Notes: generated by a model not told the origin, from the letters alone. Numbered from the stretch's first letter, positions 31,512-40,618 are shown. The stretch is 64,000 nt of DNA from Chloroflexota bacterium (GCA_019873625.1 JAIOAW010000002.1:1-64000), one strand, 5' to 3'. Program-made: numbers and translations.

Positions 31512-32708
31512 CTATGGGCGCCACTTGGCAAAAGCCCGGAAGGATTTGATGCGATCTTCGGGCCAACCCAACATATGGCACTTTTCCCAAATGTAATAAC
31601 AATAGGTATCAAAGGGGACGTTCCCAGGGCAGCGGTGATCCACATGGGGGATGAACCCACCCTCGGCCACGGCCGGCTCCAGGCGCTTGAGTTCTTTCAA
31701 GATGGCCTCTTTGCCCTCCCACAGGCAGAACTTGTCGAACCCGCCCCGAATGAGGAGGTCGCGCCCATATTCGCGTTTGAGGGCCACCGGGTCATTGCCG
31801 GGGTGCACCTCCAGGGGGAACATACAATTCAAACCCGCCTCCATCCAGAGGGGGATGAGTTTGAGGATGTTTCCGTCGCAATCCGTCCAGATGACGTCAA
31901 TGCCGTGCTGGCGCAAGAGGCGCATCACGGGCTTCATATGGGGGATGATGCGCTCCTTAAAGAATTTGGGGCTGAGGATGGGGCCGCTGTTGAAGCAGAT
32001 ATCCTCCCAGCCAGCGGCCGCGTCGAACTGGCAGCGCATCAACGTTTCCGGCAAGATGTGCAGGAGCATCTGCGAGAGGTGGGCCACCATCTCTTCGACG
32101 AGGTCGGGATCGTCCATCGAGAGGTAGGCCAGGGTCTCGAACCCCGTCCAATCGCGGATCCAACCGATAAAGGAGCCGAACCAAACGGAGACGGGGTTCG
32201 TGCTCGTGCGGCTCATCGCCTCTTTGGCGGCCCACTCCTCCGGCGGGATGATGCGATCGGGGTGAGAAGGGTCCAAGAATTCGTCGCGAAAGGCCTCCCA
32301 AGAGGCGCGGTCGCGGACGGGGAACTCGAGAAAATGGGGGATGGTGCGCGTGCCCGTGAGTTGTTCTTGCCGCAAAACGCCCAGCCCATCCCGATAGGTG
32401 ATCCGTTCGGCGGTGCGCTCGATGACTTCGATGTTGCGCAGAGGGCGTGCGCCGATGGGCGGCTCGACCCGTTCGATTTGCTCTACACCGAAAAACTCTT
32501 CCACCAGGCGATCGGGAATCGAGCCATCGGCCTGGCGGAAGGAACGCGGCAGGTGCCCCTGTTCCCACCAGGTCTGTTTCAGTTCATCCCAGTAGCCGAA
32601 CTCGAGGTGGGAGATGTAATCCACATATTGGTAGTGCATCACGCGCCGAAAACGCTCGCGCGGCGTGAGGTCAGCCCCGAAACGCCCTTCCCCTTGACGA
32701 ATGTCCAT
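31512..32708 (-). CDS. Uroporphyrinogen-decarboxylase-family (URO-D fold) protein
   Basis: 398 residues from ATG 32708 after AGGAGGGG; the 22-residue extension upstream overlaps the neighbouring gene and lacks such a site. It opens LTPRERFRRVMHYQYVDYIS, the usual start of URO-D-like corrinoid methyltransferases and related proteins. True HemE motifs are replaced, so heme synthesis is unlikely. Blocks such as IIPHMKPVMRLLRQHGIDVI, IWTDCDGNILKLIPLWMEAG and RDLLIRGGFDKFCLWEG are typical of the uncharacterised members, often methyl transfer or one-carbon enzymes. It follows the rRNA methyltransferase gene by 22 bp. Confidence 0.75.
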   Translation of the reverse strand: MDIRQGEGRFGADLTPRERFRRVMHYQYVDYISHLEFGYWDELKQTWWEQGHLPRSFRQADGSIPDRLVEEFFGVEQIERVEPPIGARPLRNIEVIERTAERITYRDGLGVLRQEQLTGTRTIPHFLEFPVRDRASWEAFRDEFLDPSHPDRIIPPEEWAAKEAMSRTSTNPVSVWFGSFIGWIRDWTGFETLAYLSMDDPDLVEEMVAHLSQMLLHILPETLMRCQFDAAAGWEDICFNSGPILSPKFFKERIIPHMKPVMRLLRQHGIDVIWTDCDGNILKLIPLWMEAGLNCMFPLEVHPGNDPVALKREYGRDLLIRGGFDKFCLWEGKEAILKELKRLEPAVAEGGFIPHVDHRCPGNVPFDTYCYYIWEKCHMLGWPEDRIKSFRAFAKWRP

Positions 32709-32730
32709 TATCCCCTCCTGTATGGGTAGG

Positions 32731-33549
32731 TTACCCTTTTTCGATGAGGAATGCCAGTTCCGTCTCAAAGGCAAACCGCTGGACGCGCCACGGCTTGCCC
32801 TCGAGGAGGCCCCTCAGGTAGGCCTCATAGTGGGCGGGCATCCCCTTGGCGCGGCCCCCGAGGCTCGCCACTGGGAATGATACCAAGATGGCTCGCGCTG
32901 GCAACTCCTCCAGAAAGCGCCCGCCGCAGCCGGGGGCGATCTGCTCCAGGCAAGGGAGCGCCTTGAGCAGATAGGCCACATCGAAAGGGCCTTTCTCCGC
33001 AAGGCCGCCGAGCACGTCCTCGGCGCGGGCGCGCCCTTCCAGGCCGGCGAGCGTGAGAAAATCCTGCAAGAAGGCCATCAGGGCCGTATCCACATCGTAA
33101 GCGATGTACCGCGCGCGCGGCACAAGGGGCATCCAAGGGATGCCCAGCGGCCCCAGGCCGCAGGCCACGTCGAGCACGGAAGCGATGGGCGCAAGGGAGC
33201 CAAGCGTTTCTCGATAGAACCGTTCCAGGATGGTCAGCCGTTCTCGGCTGGAAGCGTGGGCAGACATCACCTCGCGGCAGGCCGCTCGAAAGGAGTCCTC
33301 GCCCAAGGAGCGGGCTGCGCGCAGGCTCTCCAGCCAGCGGCGGTATTGGGCCGGTTCCTGCACATAGGCGCCCGTCACTTGGTGGAGTTTGCGCTTAGTG
33401 GCCTTGACGGCCTCTTTGAAGGAGCCTCGCACAGCGAGTTCGCGCGCCCCGATGCGGGCGATGAACTCGGGCACCAGGGTGCGGTATTTGGGGCTTTGCG
33501 CCACCTCGCGCACCAGGCGATCGAGCGAGGCCGAAGGGAGATCGCTCAT
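32731..33549 (-). CDS. Arm/Rmt (FmrO)-family 16S rRNA m7G1405 methyltransferase homologue
   Basis: 272 residues, the length of ArmA and RmtB. N-terminal helical RNA-binding part: [20 protein letters not shown] and [18 protein letters not shown] site: [17 protein letters not shown] and IAYDVD. C-terminal signature: [30 protein letters not shown] and the ELAFLIEKG end. These blocks are diagnostic for the family that methylates G1405 of 16S rRNA and blocks 4,6-linked aminoglycosides. It overlaps rsmI (ATGA), whose product modifies C1402 three bases away. Whether it confers resistance or serves as housekeeping modification is unknown. Confidence 0.85.
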   Translation of the reverse strand: MSDLPSASLDRLVREVAQSPKYRTLVPEFIARIGARELAVRGSFKEAVKATKRKLHQVTGAYVQEPAQYRRWLESLRAARSLGEDSFRAACREVMSAHASSRERLTILERFYRETLGSLAPIASVLDVACGLGPLGIPWMPLVPRARYIAYDVDTALMAFLQDFLTLAGLEGRARAEDVLGGLAEKGPFDVAYLLKALPCLEQIAPGCGGRFLEELPARAILVSFPVASLGGRAKGMPAHYEAYLRGLLEGKPWRVQRFAFETELAFLIEKG

Positions 33550-34226
33550 CCTTCCTCGGCCTCGGGGTTCCCGGCCACCACGAGCACGAACTCGCCCTGG
33601 GGCGTTTCCTCGCCCAGCCCTGCGAGGAGGGCGCTCAAAGGTCCCCGCTCGACGCGTTCAAAGAGTTTGGTCAGATCGTTGGCCAGGGCCGCCGGGCGAT
33701 CTCCCAAGGCGGCCAAGGCATCCTCCAGGGTGGCCCGCAGGCGGTGTGGGCTGACATAATACACCAGCGTGTAGGGGATGGCCCGATCCTGCTCGAAGAA
33801 GCGCCGCCGCGCCCCGGGGCGCCGAGGCACGAACCCGCGGAAGACGAAACTGTGCACGGGCAGCCCCGAGAGGACGGCGGCCATCACAAAGGCCGTCGGC
33901 CCAGGGATCATCGTCAGTTCTAGGCCCTCATCGAGGGCGCGGCGCACGAGGGAATAGCCCGGGTCGGCGATGCCCGGCGTGCCGGCGTTGGTCACCAGGG
34001 CCACCGAGCGGCCTTCGTGCAAGAGGGCCAGGATGCGGCGGCCGGCCTGCTCCTCGTTATAGGCGTGAAAGGCGATTTGCGGTTTGGAGATGCCGTAATG
34101 CTTGAGGAGATGCCCCGTCTTGCGCGTATCTTCGCTGGCAACCCAATCCACCTGGCGGAGCGTCTCCAGGGCGCGCAGGGTGATATCGCCAAGGTTGCCG
34201 ATGGGCGTGGCCACAAGGTATAGCAT
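33546..34226 (-). CDS. rsmI: 16S rRNA (cytidine(1402)-2'-O)-methyltransferase
   Basis: 226 residues. [20 protein letters not shown] at the N-terminus, [41 protein letters not shown] and [17 protein letters not shown] are the RsmI blocks. It is shorter than the E. coli protein because the C-terminal domain of about 60 residues is missing; the catalytic SAM domain is complete. The enzyme 2'-O-methylates C1402 in the ribosomal P site. It is first of a three-gene unit with the Arm/Rmt homologue and the URO-D-like gene. Confidence 0.9.
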   Translation of the reverse strand: MLYLVATPIGNLGDITLRALETLRQVDWVASEDTRKTGHLLKHYGISKPQIAFHAYNEEQAGRRILALLHEGRSVALVTNAGTPGIADPGYSLVRRALDEGLELTMIPGPTAFVMAAVLSGLPVHSFVFRGFVPRRPGARRRFFEQDRAIPYTLVYYVSPHRLRATLEDALAALGDRPAALANDLTKLFERVERGPLSALLAGLGEETPQGEFVLVVAGNPEAEEG

Positions 34227-34255
34227 GGGGCCTTTCTACTTTCACACCTCGTGCC

Positions 34256-34298
34256 GCCCCGGCCCAGCGGGGAGAGGATGACCCTGCCGGGCCGGGGC
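34256..34298. other. Long-armed inverted repeat between gcvPB and rsmI
   Basis: GCCCCGGCCC (34256-34265) and GGGCCGGGGC (34289-34298) are perfect 10-bp arms around 23 nt. A second small hairpin, CCTAGC-AC-GCTAGG, follows at 34306-34319. Neither is followed by a T run on the minus strand. Together they may slow or end gcv transcription before rsmI, or protect the 3' end. Confidence 0.4.
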
Positions 34299-34314
34299 AG
34301 CGCATCCTAGCACG

Positions 34315-35769
34315 CTAGGCCTCGCGCTTCCAACGCAGGATGAGGTTGCGCGCGGCGCGCACTTCATCCAAGCGGCCCACAGGGGCGGTGGTCGGCGCCT
34401 CGTGCAGGCGTTGAGGGTCTTCGCGAGCCTCTTGGGCGATGCGCAGCATCGCCTCGGCAAAGTGGTCGAGCGATGGCTTGCTCTCCGTCTCCGTCGGCTC
34501 GATCATCAGCGCCTCGGGCACGATGAGCGGGAAATAGTTGGTGGGCGGGTGCACGCCGTAGTCAATGAGCCGCTTGCTGATATCCAGGGCGCGCACCCCC
34601 GGCGCGCCGGCGATCCGCCCTTCTACGACGAATTCGTGCATACAGGGCCGGTCATAGGGCAGGGGATAGGTCCCTTTGAGGAGCGCCTGGAGATAGTTCG
34701 CGTTCAGTACGGCAGCAAAAGACGTCCACTTGAGCCCCTCAGCGCCCAGCATACGGATGTAGGTATAGGCACGGATGGCCACGCCGAAATGGCCGTAAAA
34801 CGTCTTGATGCGGCCAATCGAACGGGGCGGCATCTCGAAATCGTAAAAGGGGGCGCCGCCCTTCTCTCGACGGGCGACGATGGGGCCGGGGAGAAAGTCA
34901 GCGAGCGCCTCCGAGGCGCCCACCGGCCCACTGCCGGGGCCGCCCCCGCCGTGCGGGGTGGAGAAGGTCTTGTGCAGGTTAAAGTGCATCACATCGAACC
35001 CCAAATCGGCCGGCTTGGCCACGCCCATCAAGGCGTTAAAGTTGGCCCCATCGCCGTACATCAGGCCGCCCGCCTTGTGCACAAGGCGCGTGATCTCCAA
35101 GATGTGCTCGTCAAACAGGCCCAGGGTATTGGGGTTGGTGAGCATCATCCCGGCCACGCGGTCATCGAGGTGGGCGCGCAGGTCGTCCAAATCCACATTG
35201 CCGCGCTGGTCGGACTTGATCTCCACCATTTGGTAGCCGGCCATCGTCGTGGAGGCGGGGTTGGTGCCATGGGCCGAATCGGGGATGAGCATCACCGTGC
35301 GGTGCCCCTCGCCGCGCGCCTGGTGATAGGCGCGGATCATCAGGACGCCGGTCAACTCTCCCTGCGCCCCAGCCGCCGGCTGAAGGCTTACGGCGCAAAA
35401 CCCGCTCAGGGCTTTGAGGCATTCCTGCAAGCGGTACATCAACTCCAGGTTGCCCTGCACCGTCTCCACCGGTTGATAGGGGTGCGTTTCGGTAAAGCCG
35501 GGGAGGCGCGCCGCGTCCTCGTTCACCTTGGGGTTGTATTTCATCGTGCAGGACCCCAAGGGGTACATCCCCAAATCCACGCCAAAGTTCTTTTGGGAAA
35601 GGCGAATGTAATGCCGCACGAGGTCCACCTCGCTCACCTCGGGCAAGGGGAGATCATCGCGCAGCATATCCTCGGGCGGGAGGGCGCTGGGGGGCACGTC
35701 AAGATCGGGCAAATGGGCGGCGCAGCGCCCGGGCACGCTCAACTCATAGATGAGGGGTTCCGTCGTCAT
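34315..35769 (-). CDS. gcvPB: Glycine dehydrogenase (decarboxylating) subunit 2
   Basis: PLP-dependent P-protein, C-terminal subunit of the split form. 484 residues from ATG 35769, whose ATGA overlaps the gcvPA stop; the 23-residue longer ORF start lies inside gcvPA. The PLP lysine stands in HFNLHKTFSTPHGGGGPGSG. Other blocks: LYPLGSCTMKYNP-like GMYPLGSCTMKYNPK, QPAAGAQGELTG, DSAHGTNPAS and YGDGANFNALMG. With GcvPA it decarboxylates glycine and passes aminomethyl to lipoyl-GcvH. Confidence 0.95.
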   Translation of the reverse strand: MTTEPLIYELSVPGRCAAHLPDLDVPPSALPPEDMLRDDLPLPEVSEVDLVRHYIRLSQKNFGVDLGMYPLGSCTMKYNPKVNEDAARLPGFTETHPYQPVETVQGNLELMYRLQECLKALSGFCAVSLQPAAGAQGELTGVLMIRAYHQARGEGHRTVMLIPDSAHGTNPASTTMAGYQMVEIKSDQRGNVDLDDLRAHLDDRVAGMMLTNPNTLGLFDEHILEITRLVHKAGGLMYGDGANFNALMGVAKPADLGFDVMHFNLHKTFSTPHGGGGPGSGPVGASEALADFLPGPIVARREKGGAPFYDFEMPPRSIGRIKTFYGHFGVAIRAYTYIRMLGAEGLKWTSFAAVLNANYLQALLKGTYPLPYDRPCMHEFVVEGRIAGAPGVRALDISKRLIDYGVHPPTNYFPLIVPEALMIEPTETESKPSLDHFAEAMLRIAQEAREDPQRLHEAPTTAPVGRLDEVRAARNLILRWKREA

Positions 35770-37109
35770 CGGGCCACCTCCCGCAAGGCCTGGGTAAGGC
35801 GCTGGATTTCGCCGACGGTGTTCATCTCCGTAACGCAAAGGAGCATTTGGCCTTGGCGCTCGGGGTAAAAGCGCCCCAGGTCAAACCCGCCCAGGATGCG
35901 GTGCTCCCTCAGGAGCCGCTCGTTGATTTCGGCGACGGGGCGCGGGCAGTGCACGACGAATTCCTTGAAGAAAGGCGTTTTGTCTTCGACGGCAAAGCCC
36001 TCCAGCGCAGAGATTTCCCGCGCGGCATAGTGCGCCTTGTGGTAGCAGAGTTGGGCCACCTTCTTCAAGCCGCTCTTGCCCAAAGCGGCCAGATAGACGG
36101 CCGCCGCTAGCGCGTTCAACCCTTGGTTCGTGCAGATGTTGGAAGTGGCCTTTTCGCGGCGGATGTGCTGTTCGCGCGTGGAGAGGGTCAGCACATAGCC
36201 GCGCTGGCCGTGCACATCCACCGTCTCGCCCACCAAACGGCCGGCCATACGGCGGACGTGCTCCTCTCGGCAGGCAAAGAACCCCAGGTACGGCCCCCCA
36301 AAGTTGAGGGGGTTGCCCAAGGGCTGGCCTTCGCCGAGGGCGATATCGGCGCCCTCCGCACCGGGGGCCTTGAACATCCCCAGCGCGATGGGGTCGCAGG
36401 CGACGACGAGGAGGGCCTTGTGGGCGTGCGCGGCCTCGGCCAGGGGCGCCAAGCGATGCACGCGCCCGAAAAAGTCGGGGTTCTGCACCACAAGGCAAGC
36501 CGTGTTGTCATCCACCAGGGCGGCTAAATCCTCCAAGGATAGGGCAGGGTCGTCATCGCCCACGTATTCGATGCCGAACCCCTGGGTGTAGGTGCGCATC
36601 GTCTCGCGGTATTCGGGGTGCACGGCGCGAGAGATGACCACACGGTTGCGCTTCCCACGGAAGACGCTCATCGCCATAATGATGGCCTCGGCCAGGGCCG
36701 TGCCGCCATCATAATGGGAGGCGTTGCTCACATCCAGCCCCGTCAGGTCGCAAATCATACTCTGGTATTCAAAGATGGCTTGCAGGGTCCCTTGGCTGAC
36801 CTCGGGCTGGTAGGGCGTGTAGGCCGTATAGAACTCGGAGCGGCTGGTGATATGCTGAACGACGCTTGGCACAAAATGGCGATAGGCGCCCGCGCCCAAA
36901 AAGCAAGCCAGATGGTTCAGGTCCACATTGCGTTCGGCGAGGGCACGCAGTTCGGCCAGCACCTCCATTTCAGAGAGGGGTTGAGGCAATTCTACCGGAG
37001 GGAAGCGATGCTCGGCCGGCACCACCTCAAACAGGTCCTCGATGCGCCCTACGCCGATGCGCGCGAGCATCTCGGCCACTTCGGCCGGCGTGTGAGGAAC
37101 GTAGGTCAT
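35766..37109 (-). CDS. gcvPA: Glycine dehydrogenase (decarboxylating) subunit 1
   Basis: 447 residues, N-terminal half-type P-protein. YVPHTPAEVAEMLARIGVGR at the start, FLGAGAYRHFVPSVV, YTAYTPYQPEVSQGTLQAIF, SNASHYDGGTALAEA and the RREKATSNICTNQ block are diagnostic. It lacks the PLP lysine, which is in GcvPB. Start overlaps the gcvH stop by ATGA. The split PA/PB form is common in thermophiles, Firmicutes and Chloroflexota. Confidence 0.95.
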   Translation of the reverse strand: MTYVPHTPAEVAEMLARIGVGRIEDLFEVVPAEHRFPPVELPQPLSEMEVLAELRALAERNVDLNHLACFLGAGAYRHFVPSVVQHITSRSEFYTAYTPYQPEVSQGTLQAIFEYQSMICDLTGLDVSNASHYDGGTALAEAIIMAMSVFRGKRNRVVISRAVHPEYRETMRTYTQGFGIEYVGDDDPALSLEDLAALVDDNTACLVVQNPDFFGRVHRLAPLAEAAHAHKALLVVACDPIALGMFKAPGAEGADIALGEGQPLGNPLNFGGPYLGFFACREEHVRRMAGRLVGETVDVHGQRGYVLTLSTREQHIRREKATSNICTNQGLNALAAAVYLAALGKSGLKKVAQLCYHKAHYAAREISALEGFAVEDKTPFFKEFVVHCPRPVAEINERLLREHRILGGFDLGRFYPERQGQMLLCVTEMNTVGEIQRLTQALREVAR

Positions 37110-37510
37110 ACGTGGGCCTCCTCTTCCTGCGCCGCAAAGGTCGCGTAATCCTCCGGCGACATCAAGTCGCTTAGGTCGGCGGGGTCATCCACCCGAAAGC
37201 GCACAAGCCAGCCCTCGCCGTACGGATCCTGGTTGACAAGTTCCGGCCGTTCGATGAGCGCCTCGTTGACCTCGACGATTTCGCCGCTCGCGGCGAGGTA
37301 GCAATCCGAGGCGGCCTTGACGGATTCCACCGTGCAAAAGACCTCGCCCTTCTTGAACTGGGCGCCCACCTCGGGCAGTTCCACGTAGACGATATCGCTC
37401 AATTGCTGCTGGGCATAGTCGGTAATGCCCGTATAGGCGAACTCGCCCTCGACGCGAACCCACTCATGGGTCTTGGTGTACAGGCAACGCGGGTCAACTT
37501 GAATAGCCAT
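37106..37510 (-). CDS. gcvH: Glycine cleavage system H protein
   Basis: 134 residues. The lipoyl-lysine site is in CTVESVKAASDCYLAASGEI (ESVKA motif). The opening KTHEWVRVEGEFAYTGITDY and the PYGEGWLVRF end are typical. It shuttles the aminomethyl group among P, T and L proteins. It requires lipoylation, for which the two radical-SAM genes just upstream in the same orientation are candidate suppliers. Confidence 0.96.
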   Translation of the reverse strand: MAIQVDPRCLYTKTHEWVRVEGEFAYTGITDYAQQQLSDIVYVELPEVGAQFKKGEVFCTVESVKAASDCYLAASGEIVEVNEALIERPELVNQDPYGEGWLVRFRVDDPADLSDLMSPEDYATFAAQEEEAHV

Positions 37511-37528
37511 AGTGTGTTTCCTCCTGAA

Positions 37529-38629
37529 TTATCCTTTGCGGTAGGCGGGTGTGTAAAACGGTTTGCGCACGATGACGGCGCGGCGTGGCTTATCTCGGAT
37601 GAGGATGCCGATTTCAGTGCCCAAGGCGCTGTGCGCTGCAGGCACATAGGCCAGGCCGAGAAAGGCATCCAAACTCGGGGCGTACATACCGCTCGTCACC
37701 TCGCCGCAGGGCGCGCCGTCTATGATGACCGGGTAACCGTGGCGCGGCACGCCGCCCTCCACCATGCGGAAGGCCACGAGCCGGCGCGCCGGCCCCTCGA
37801 GGCGCTGTTTCAAGAGGGCCTCTCGCCCGATAAAGGCCGGTTTGGCCAGGGCCACGGCCCAACCGAGGCCGGCCTCGAGGGGCGTCGTCTGCGCGGAAAT
37901 CTCTTGGCCGTAGAGGGGCATACAACACTCGAAGCGGAGCGAATCGCGCGCGGCAAGGCCGATGGGCAAAAGGCCCAACGGGGCGCCTTGGGCCATCAAC
38001 GTCTCCCACATCGTGGGGGCCTTTTCGGCCGGGAAGAACAGTTCAAACCCGTCTTCGCCCGTGTAGCCTGTGCGCCCGATGAGGGCCGGGATGCCGGCGA
38101 CGCGCGTTTCTACGGCGTGGTGATAGGCGAGGATGGAAAGATCCGCCTCGCACAGGGGCTGAAGGATTTCTTGGGCGCGCGGGCCTTGCAAGGCGAGCAT
38201 ATAGGTCTTTTCGGAGACGTTTTCGATGCGCACGTCATACCCCGTGGCGTGGTGCTCGAGCCAAAGGGTATCTTTGCGGTTGTTGGAGGCGTTGATGGCG
38301 ATAAAGTACCGATCGGGCAGGTGATAGATGAAGGTGTCATCCACCACGGTGCCGTCATCGTAGCAGAGGAGCGAGTACTTGGCCTCGTAGAGGGAGATCG
38401 CCCCCACATCGGCCGTCATCACGTGCTGGAGGAAGGGCAGGGCATCTGGGCCGCTCACGACGACCTGCCCCATATGGTCAATGTCAAAGAGGCCGGCCGC
38501 CTCTCGCACGCGGAGGTGCTCCACTTTGGGGCCTGTGGGGTACTGCACGGGGAGCAACCACCCCGCAAACTCGACCATGCGCCCGCCCAGGGCGAGATGC
38601 CGTTCATATAACAGGGTCTTCTGAGGCAT
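37529..38629 (-). CDS. gcvT: Aminomethyltransferase (glycine cleavage T protein)
   Basis: 366 residues with LYERHLALGGRMVEFAGWLL and PVQY at the start, AAGLFDIDHMGQVVVSGPDA, ALQGPRAQEIL, GRTGYTGEDGFELFF (folate-binding region) and DSLRFECCMPLYGQEI. It transfers the one-carbon unit to tetrahydrofolate. It is first of the gcvT-H-PA-PB run. ATG 38629 has AAGGAGAG upstream. A lone -10-like TATAAT lies 21 bp before the start. Confidence 0.95.
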   Translation of the reverse strand: MPQKTLLYERHLALGGRMVEFAGWLLPVQYPTGPKVEHLRVREAAGLFDIDHMGQVVVSGPDALPFLQHVMTADVGAISLYEAKYSLLCYDDGTVVDDTFIYHLPDRYFIAINASNNRKDTLWLEHHATGYDVRIENVSEKTYMLALQGPRAQEILQPLCEADLSILAYHHAVETRVAGIPALIGRTGYTGEDGFELFFPAEKAPTMWETLMAQGAPLGLLPIGLAARDSLRFECCMPLYGQEISAQTTPLEAGLGWAVALAKPAFIGREALLKQRLEGPARRLVAFRMVEGGVPRHGYPVIIDGAPCGEVTSGMYAPSLDAFLGLAYVPAAHSALGTEIGILIRDKPRRAVIVRKPFYTPAYRKG

Positions 38630-38649
38630 CCTTCTCTCCTTTGAGCCAG

Positions 38650-38655
38650 ATTATA
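38650..38655 (-). promoter_or_regulatory. Possible -10 element before gcvT
   Basis: TATAAT on the minus strand, preceded directly by TG, 21 bp from the gcvT start. No -35 of good quality is present at 16-18 bp. Read-through from the radical-SAM genes is equally possible. Confidence 0.35.
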
Positions 38656-38678
38656 CACCCAATCGGCCCGGACACCCT

Positions 38679-39683
38679 TTACGGGAACCCGCGCTCGAGG
38701 AGGGCGCCGATTTCGCGCGCGTTTTCTTTGGGTGTGAGGGGCCGGGGATAGTTGTAGAGCACTCCGCCGGGCCGCTCGTTATAGTAGGGGCGGTTGCACC
38801 CCGCACAGCCGGCCGTGCGGAAGGCCTCGCCCCCCTCTAGGAGGCGCGCCATTTCTCCCTTGGTGAGGCCAAGGCCGATGAGCCTACCCGCTTCATCATA
38901 GCGCAAAGCCCGCGCGTTGACCAGCCCCTGCGCTAACAGCCACCGTGCGGCCTGAAGGGCGCGGTAACGGATAATATCCGGCGGGGGATGGTGCGCCATC
39001 GGTGTGCCGGGGATGGGCGTGAAGGCGAAAAGGCCCACCATCAGGCCGTGGTCGTACAAATCGGCGAGGCAGGAAAGGAGTTCTTGGTCCGTCTCGCCGA
39101 GGCCGGCGATGAGGTGCGTCCCAATATGGCCGGGGTAACGTTCTGCCGCGGCATAGAGGAACTGGCGCGCCCGTTCCCAATCGAGGCCGGGCTTGGCTTG
39201 GGCCGCTATGCGCGCCGAGGCGGCGTCGAGGGCAAGGGTTACCCGTTCGGCGCCGGCCGCGAGCAAGCGTTCGACTTCTGCCAAGGAGCGAACGGCGATG
39301 CTCACCGAGATGGGGATGGGGCAGGCAGCGGATACGGCGCGGATGGCTTCCTCAGCCCTGCGTATGTACTGGGGCGATACGGTTACCTGAAAGCAGGCTC
39401 GCTGCAATTGCCCTTGGGCAAAGGCCGCCGCGATGCCTTGCAGAATCTCCTCTTGGCGGAAGGGTGGCCAGGTAACGCGCGAAAGGAGCGCCGAACTTGC
39501 CTGGCTATCTCGCGCTTGGGTGCAAAAGGTACAGCGGCGCGCGCACCGTTCGCCGAGCATCAGGTAGGCCGTGGTGGGGGTCGCGTCCATCTGCACGGCG
39601 CACAGGCCGAGCACCGCCGCGCTCCCCACCGAAACGCGCCAGGCCTGCGAGGGGCCTCGCTCCGCTAGATCAGTGCGCAGCAT
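38679..39683 (-). CDS. Radical SAM protein, LipS2-like (second subunit of a two-protein lipoyl synthase)
   Basis: 334 residues from ATG 39683; a much longer frame upstream lies over the neighbouring gene and is rejected. The cluster motif CARRCTFC (C-x3-C-x2-C) is about residue 47. The biotin-synthase-like barrel includes ISVSIAVRSLAEVERLLAAG and GTHLIAGLGETDQELL. A second Cys pair, GCAGCNRPYYNERPGG, stands near the C-terminus and suits an auxiliary cluster. The gene overlaps the other radical-SAM gene and lies 49 bp from gcvT. This pairing matches the LipS1/LipS2 lipoyl synthases reported in archaea and some bacteria. Assignment of subunit is tentative. Confidence 0.65.
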   Translation of the reverse strand: MLRTDLAERGPSQAWRVSVGSAAVLGLCAVQMDATPTTAYLMLGERCARRCTFCTQARDSQASSALLSRVTWPPFRQEEILQGIAAAFAQGQLQRACFQVTVSPQYIRRAEEAIRAVSAACPIPISVSIAVRSLAEVERLLAAGAERVTLALDAASARIAAQAKPGLDWERARQFLYAAAERYPGHIGTHLIAGLGETDQELLSCLADLYDHGLMVGLFAFTPIPGTPMAHHPPPDIIRYRALQAARWLLAQGLVNARALRYDEAGRLIGLGLTKGEMARLLEGGEAFRTAGCAGCNRPYYNERPGGVLYNYPRPLTPKENAREIGALLERGFP

Positions 39684-40540
39684 TCGTCCCTCCAGAGGAT
39701 GCGCAGGCCGTATTCCTGGGCGAGCGCTTCGGCGCGGCGCGTGGGGTTGACGAGGGCATTCAGCCCCGCGCGGATGGCCAACGCATCCACCTCTTGGCGG
39801 TAGGCGCCCATCGGCCGCATACAGCCCAGGGAGAGCCGCGCTTGGGGGAGCAGCCTCCGTGCGGCGAGGAACACGGAAGAGACGTCCTCTAACGAAGGGG
39901 GAGCGCACCCTGCATAGCGCGTGCCCGGCGTGGGGATGAGGATAATCAAGATGAGATGCTCGACCCCCAAGGCCTGCAAGGCCTCTAACACAGCCCATTC
40001 GCCGGAGAGCCTGCCCCCGCGCAGGCCGATGGTGAGGTGCGGCACCACCGGCGCCAGGCGGCGCAGGGCCTCAAAGGTGCGGAGGTAATCCTCAAGGTTG
40101 AGGTCCAGGCCATATACCTCGTGGGCCGTCTCGCGGTCTCCGACGATGTCGAAGGAGATGACGTCCACATAAGGGAGCACGGCGCGGAGGTCGGTTTCGC
40201 TAGAAAGCCCCACGTGCCAGTTCATACGGTGGCCGGGCCGCAGGCGGCGGATGGCCTCCAGATGGGTGGTGATGGGCACCCGCCCCAACGCGTCGCACCC
40301 GCCGGAGATGAGATAACTCGTCTCGCTCGAGGGGGTAAGGTCCTCGATGAAACGCATATGCTGAAGATAGTGCCCCCCGCAGTGGGCGCAGTTGAGCGCA
40401 CACGAGGCGCCCGTGAGGCTGACCGGCACCGTAGCCGTGGGGCGGGTAAAAAGGATTTCGTCGGGATGGTGCGCTTGGCGAATGCGCCAGGCCTCTTGCC
40501 AAAGGGCCTCACTAGGGAACGGGCACATAGCCTCTGCCAT
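39665..40540 (-). CDS. Radical SAM protein, LipS1-like (first subunit of a two-protein lipoyl synthase)
   Basis: 291 residues from ATG 40540, 22-23 bases after the predicted start site; longer starts lie upstream of the promoter and in the rpoD terminator. VSLTGASCALNCAHCGGHYL carries the C-x3-C-x2-C cluster motif followed by the HYLQHM block of COG1856-type biotin-synthase homologues. Further blocks are YLISGGCDALGRVPI and GLRGGRLSGEWAVLEAL. LipS1/LipS2 insert the two sulfurs of lipoate in organisms without classical LipA. No LipA, LipB or LplA is in the window, so this is family and context inference. Confidence 0.65.
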   Translation of the reverse strand: MAEAMCPFPSEALWQEAWRIRQAHHPDEILFTRPTATVPVSLTGASCALNCAHCGGHYLQHMRFIEDLTPSSETSYLISGGCDALGRVPITTHLEAIRRLRPGHRMNWHVGLSSETDLRAVLPYVDVISFDIVGDRETAHEVYGLDLNLEDYLRTFEALRRLAPVVPHLTIGLRGGRLSGEWAVLEALQALGVEHLILIILIPTPGTRYAGCAPPSLEDVSSVFLAARRLLPQARLSLGCMRPMGAYRQEVDALAIRAGLNALVNPTRRAEALAQEYGLRILWRDECCALI

Positions 40541-40568
40541 ACGGAAGGAATCGGGCGCTTGCGGCAGG

Positions 40569-40597
40569 AGTATAGCCTTGCTGAGGGGGATGGTCAA
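40569..40597 (-). promoter_or_regulatory. Promoter of the radical-SAM pair (and possibly gcv genes)
   Basis: TTGACC (40597-40592) and TATACT (40574-40569), 17-bp spacer, minus strand. It lies between the rpoD terminator and the ATG at 40540 and decides that start. Confidence 0.75.
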
Positions 40598-40618
40598 AGG
40601 GAGGGTGCGGCCATACAG

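Noticed and set aside
34256-34319. Riboswitch upstream of rsmI
   Set aside because: The hairpins are simple inverted repeats without a conserved aptamer core and lie directly after gcvPB. They fit a 3'-end structure better.
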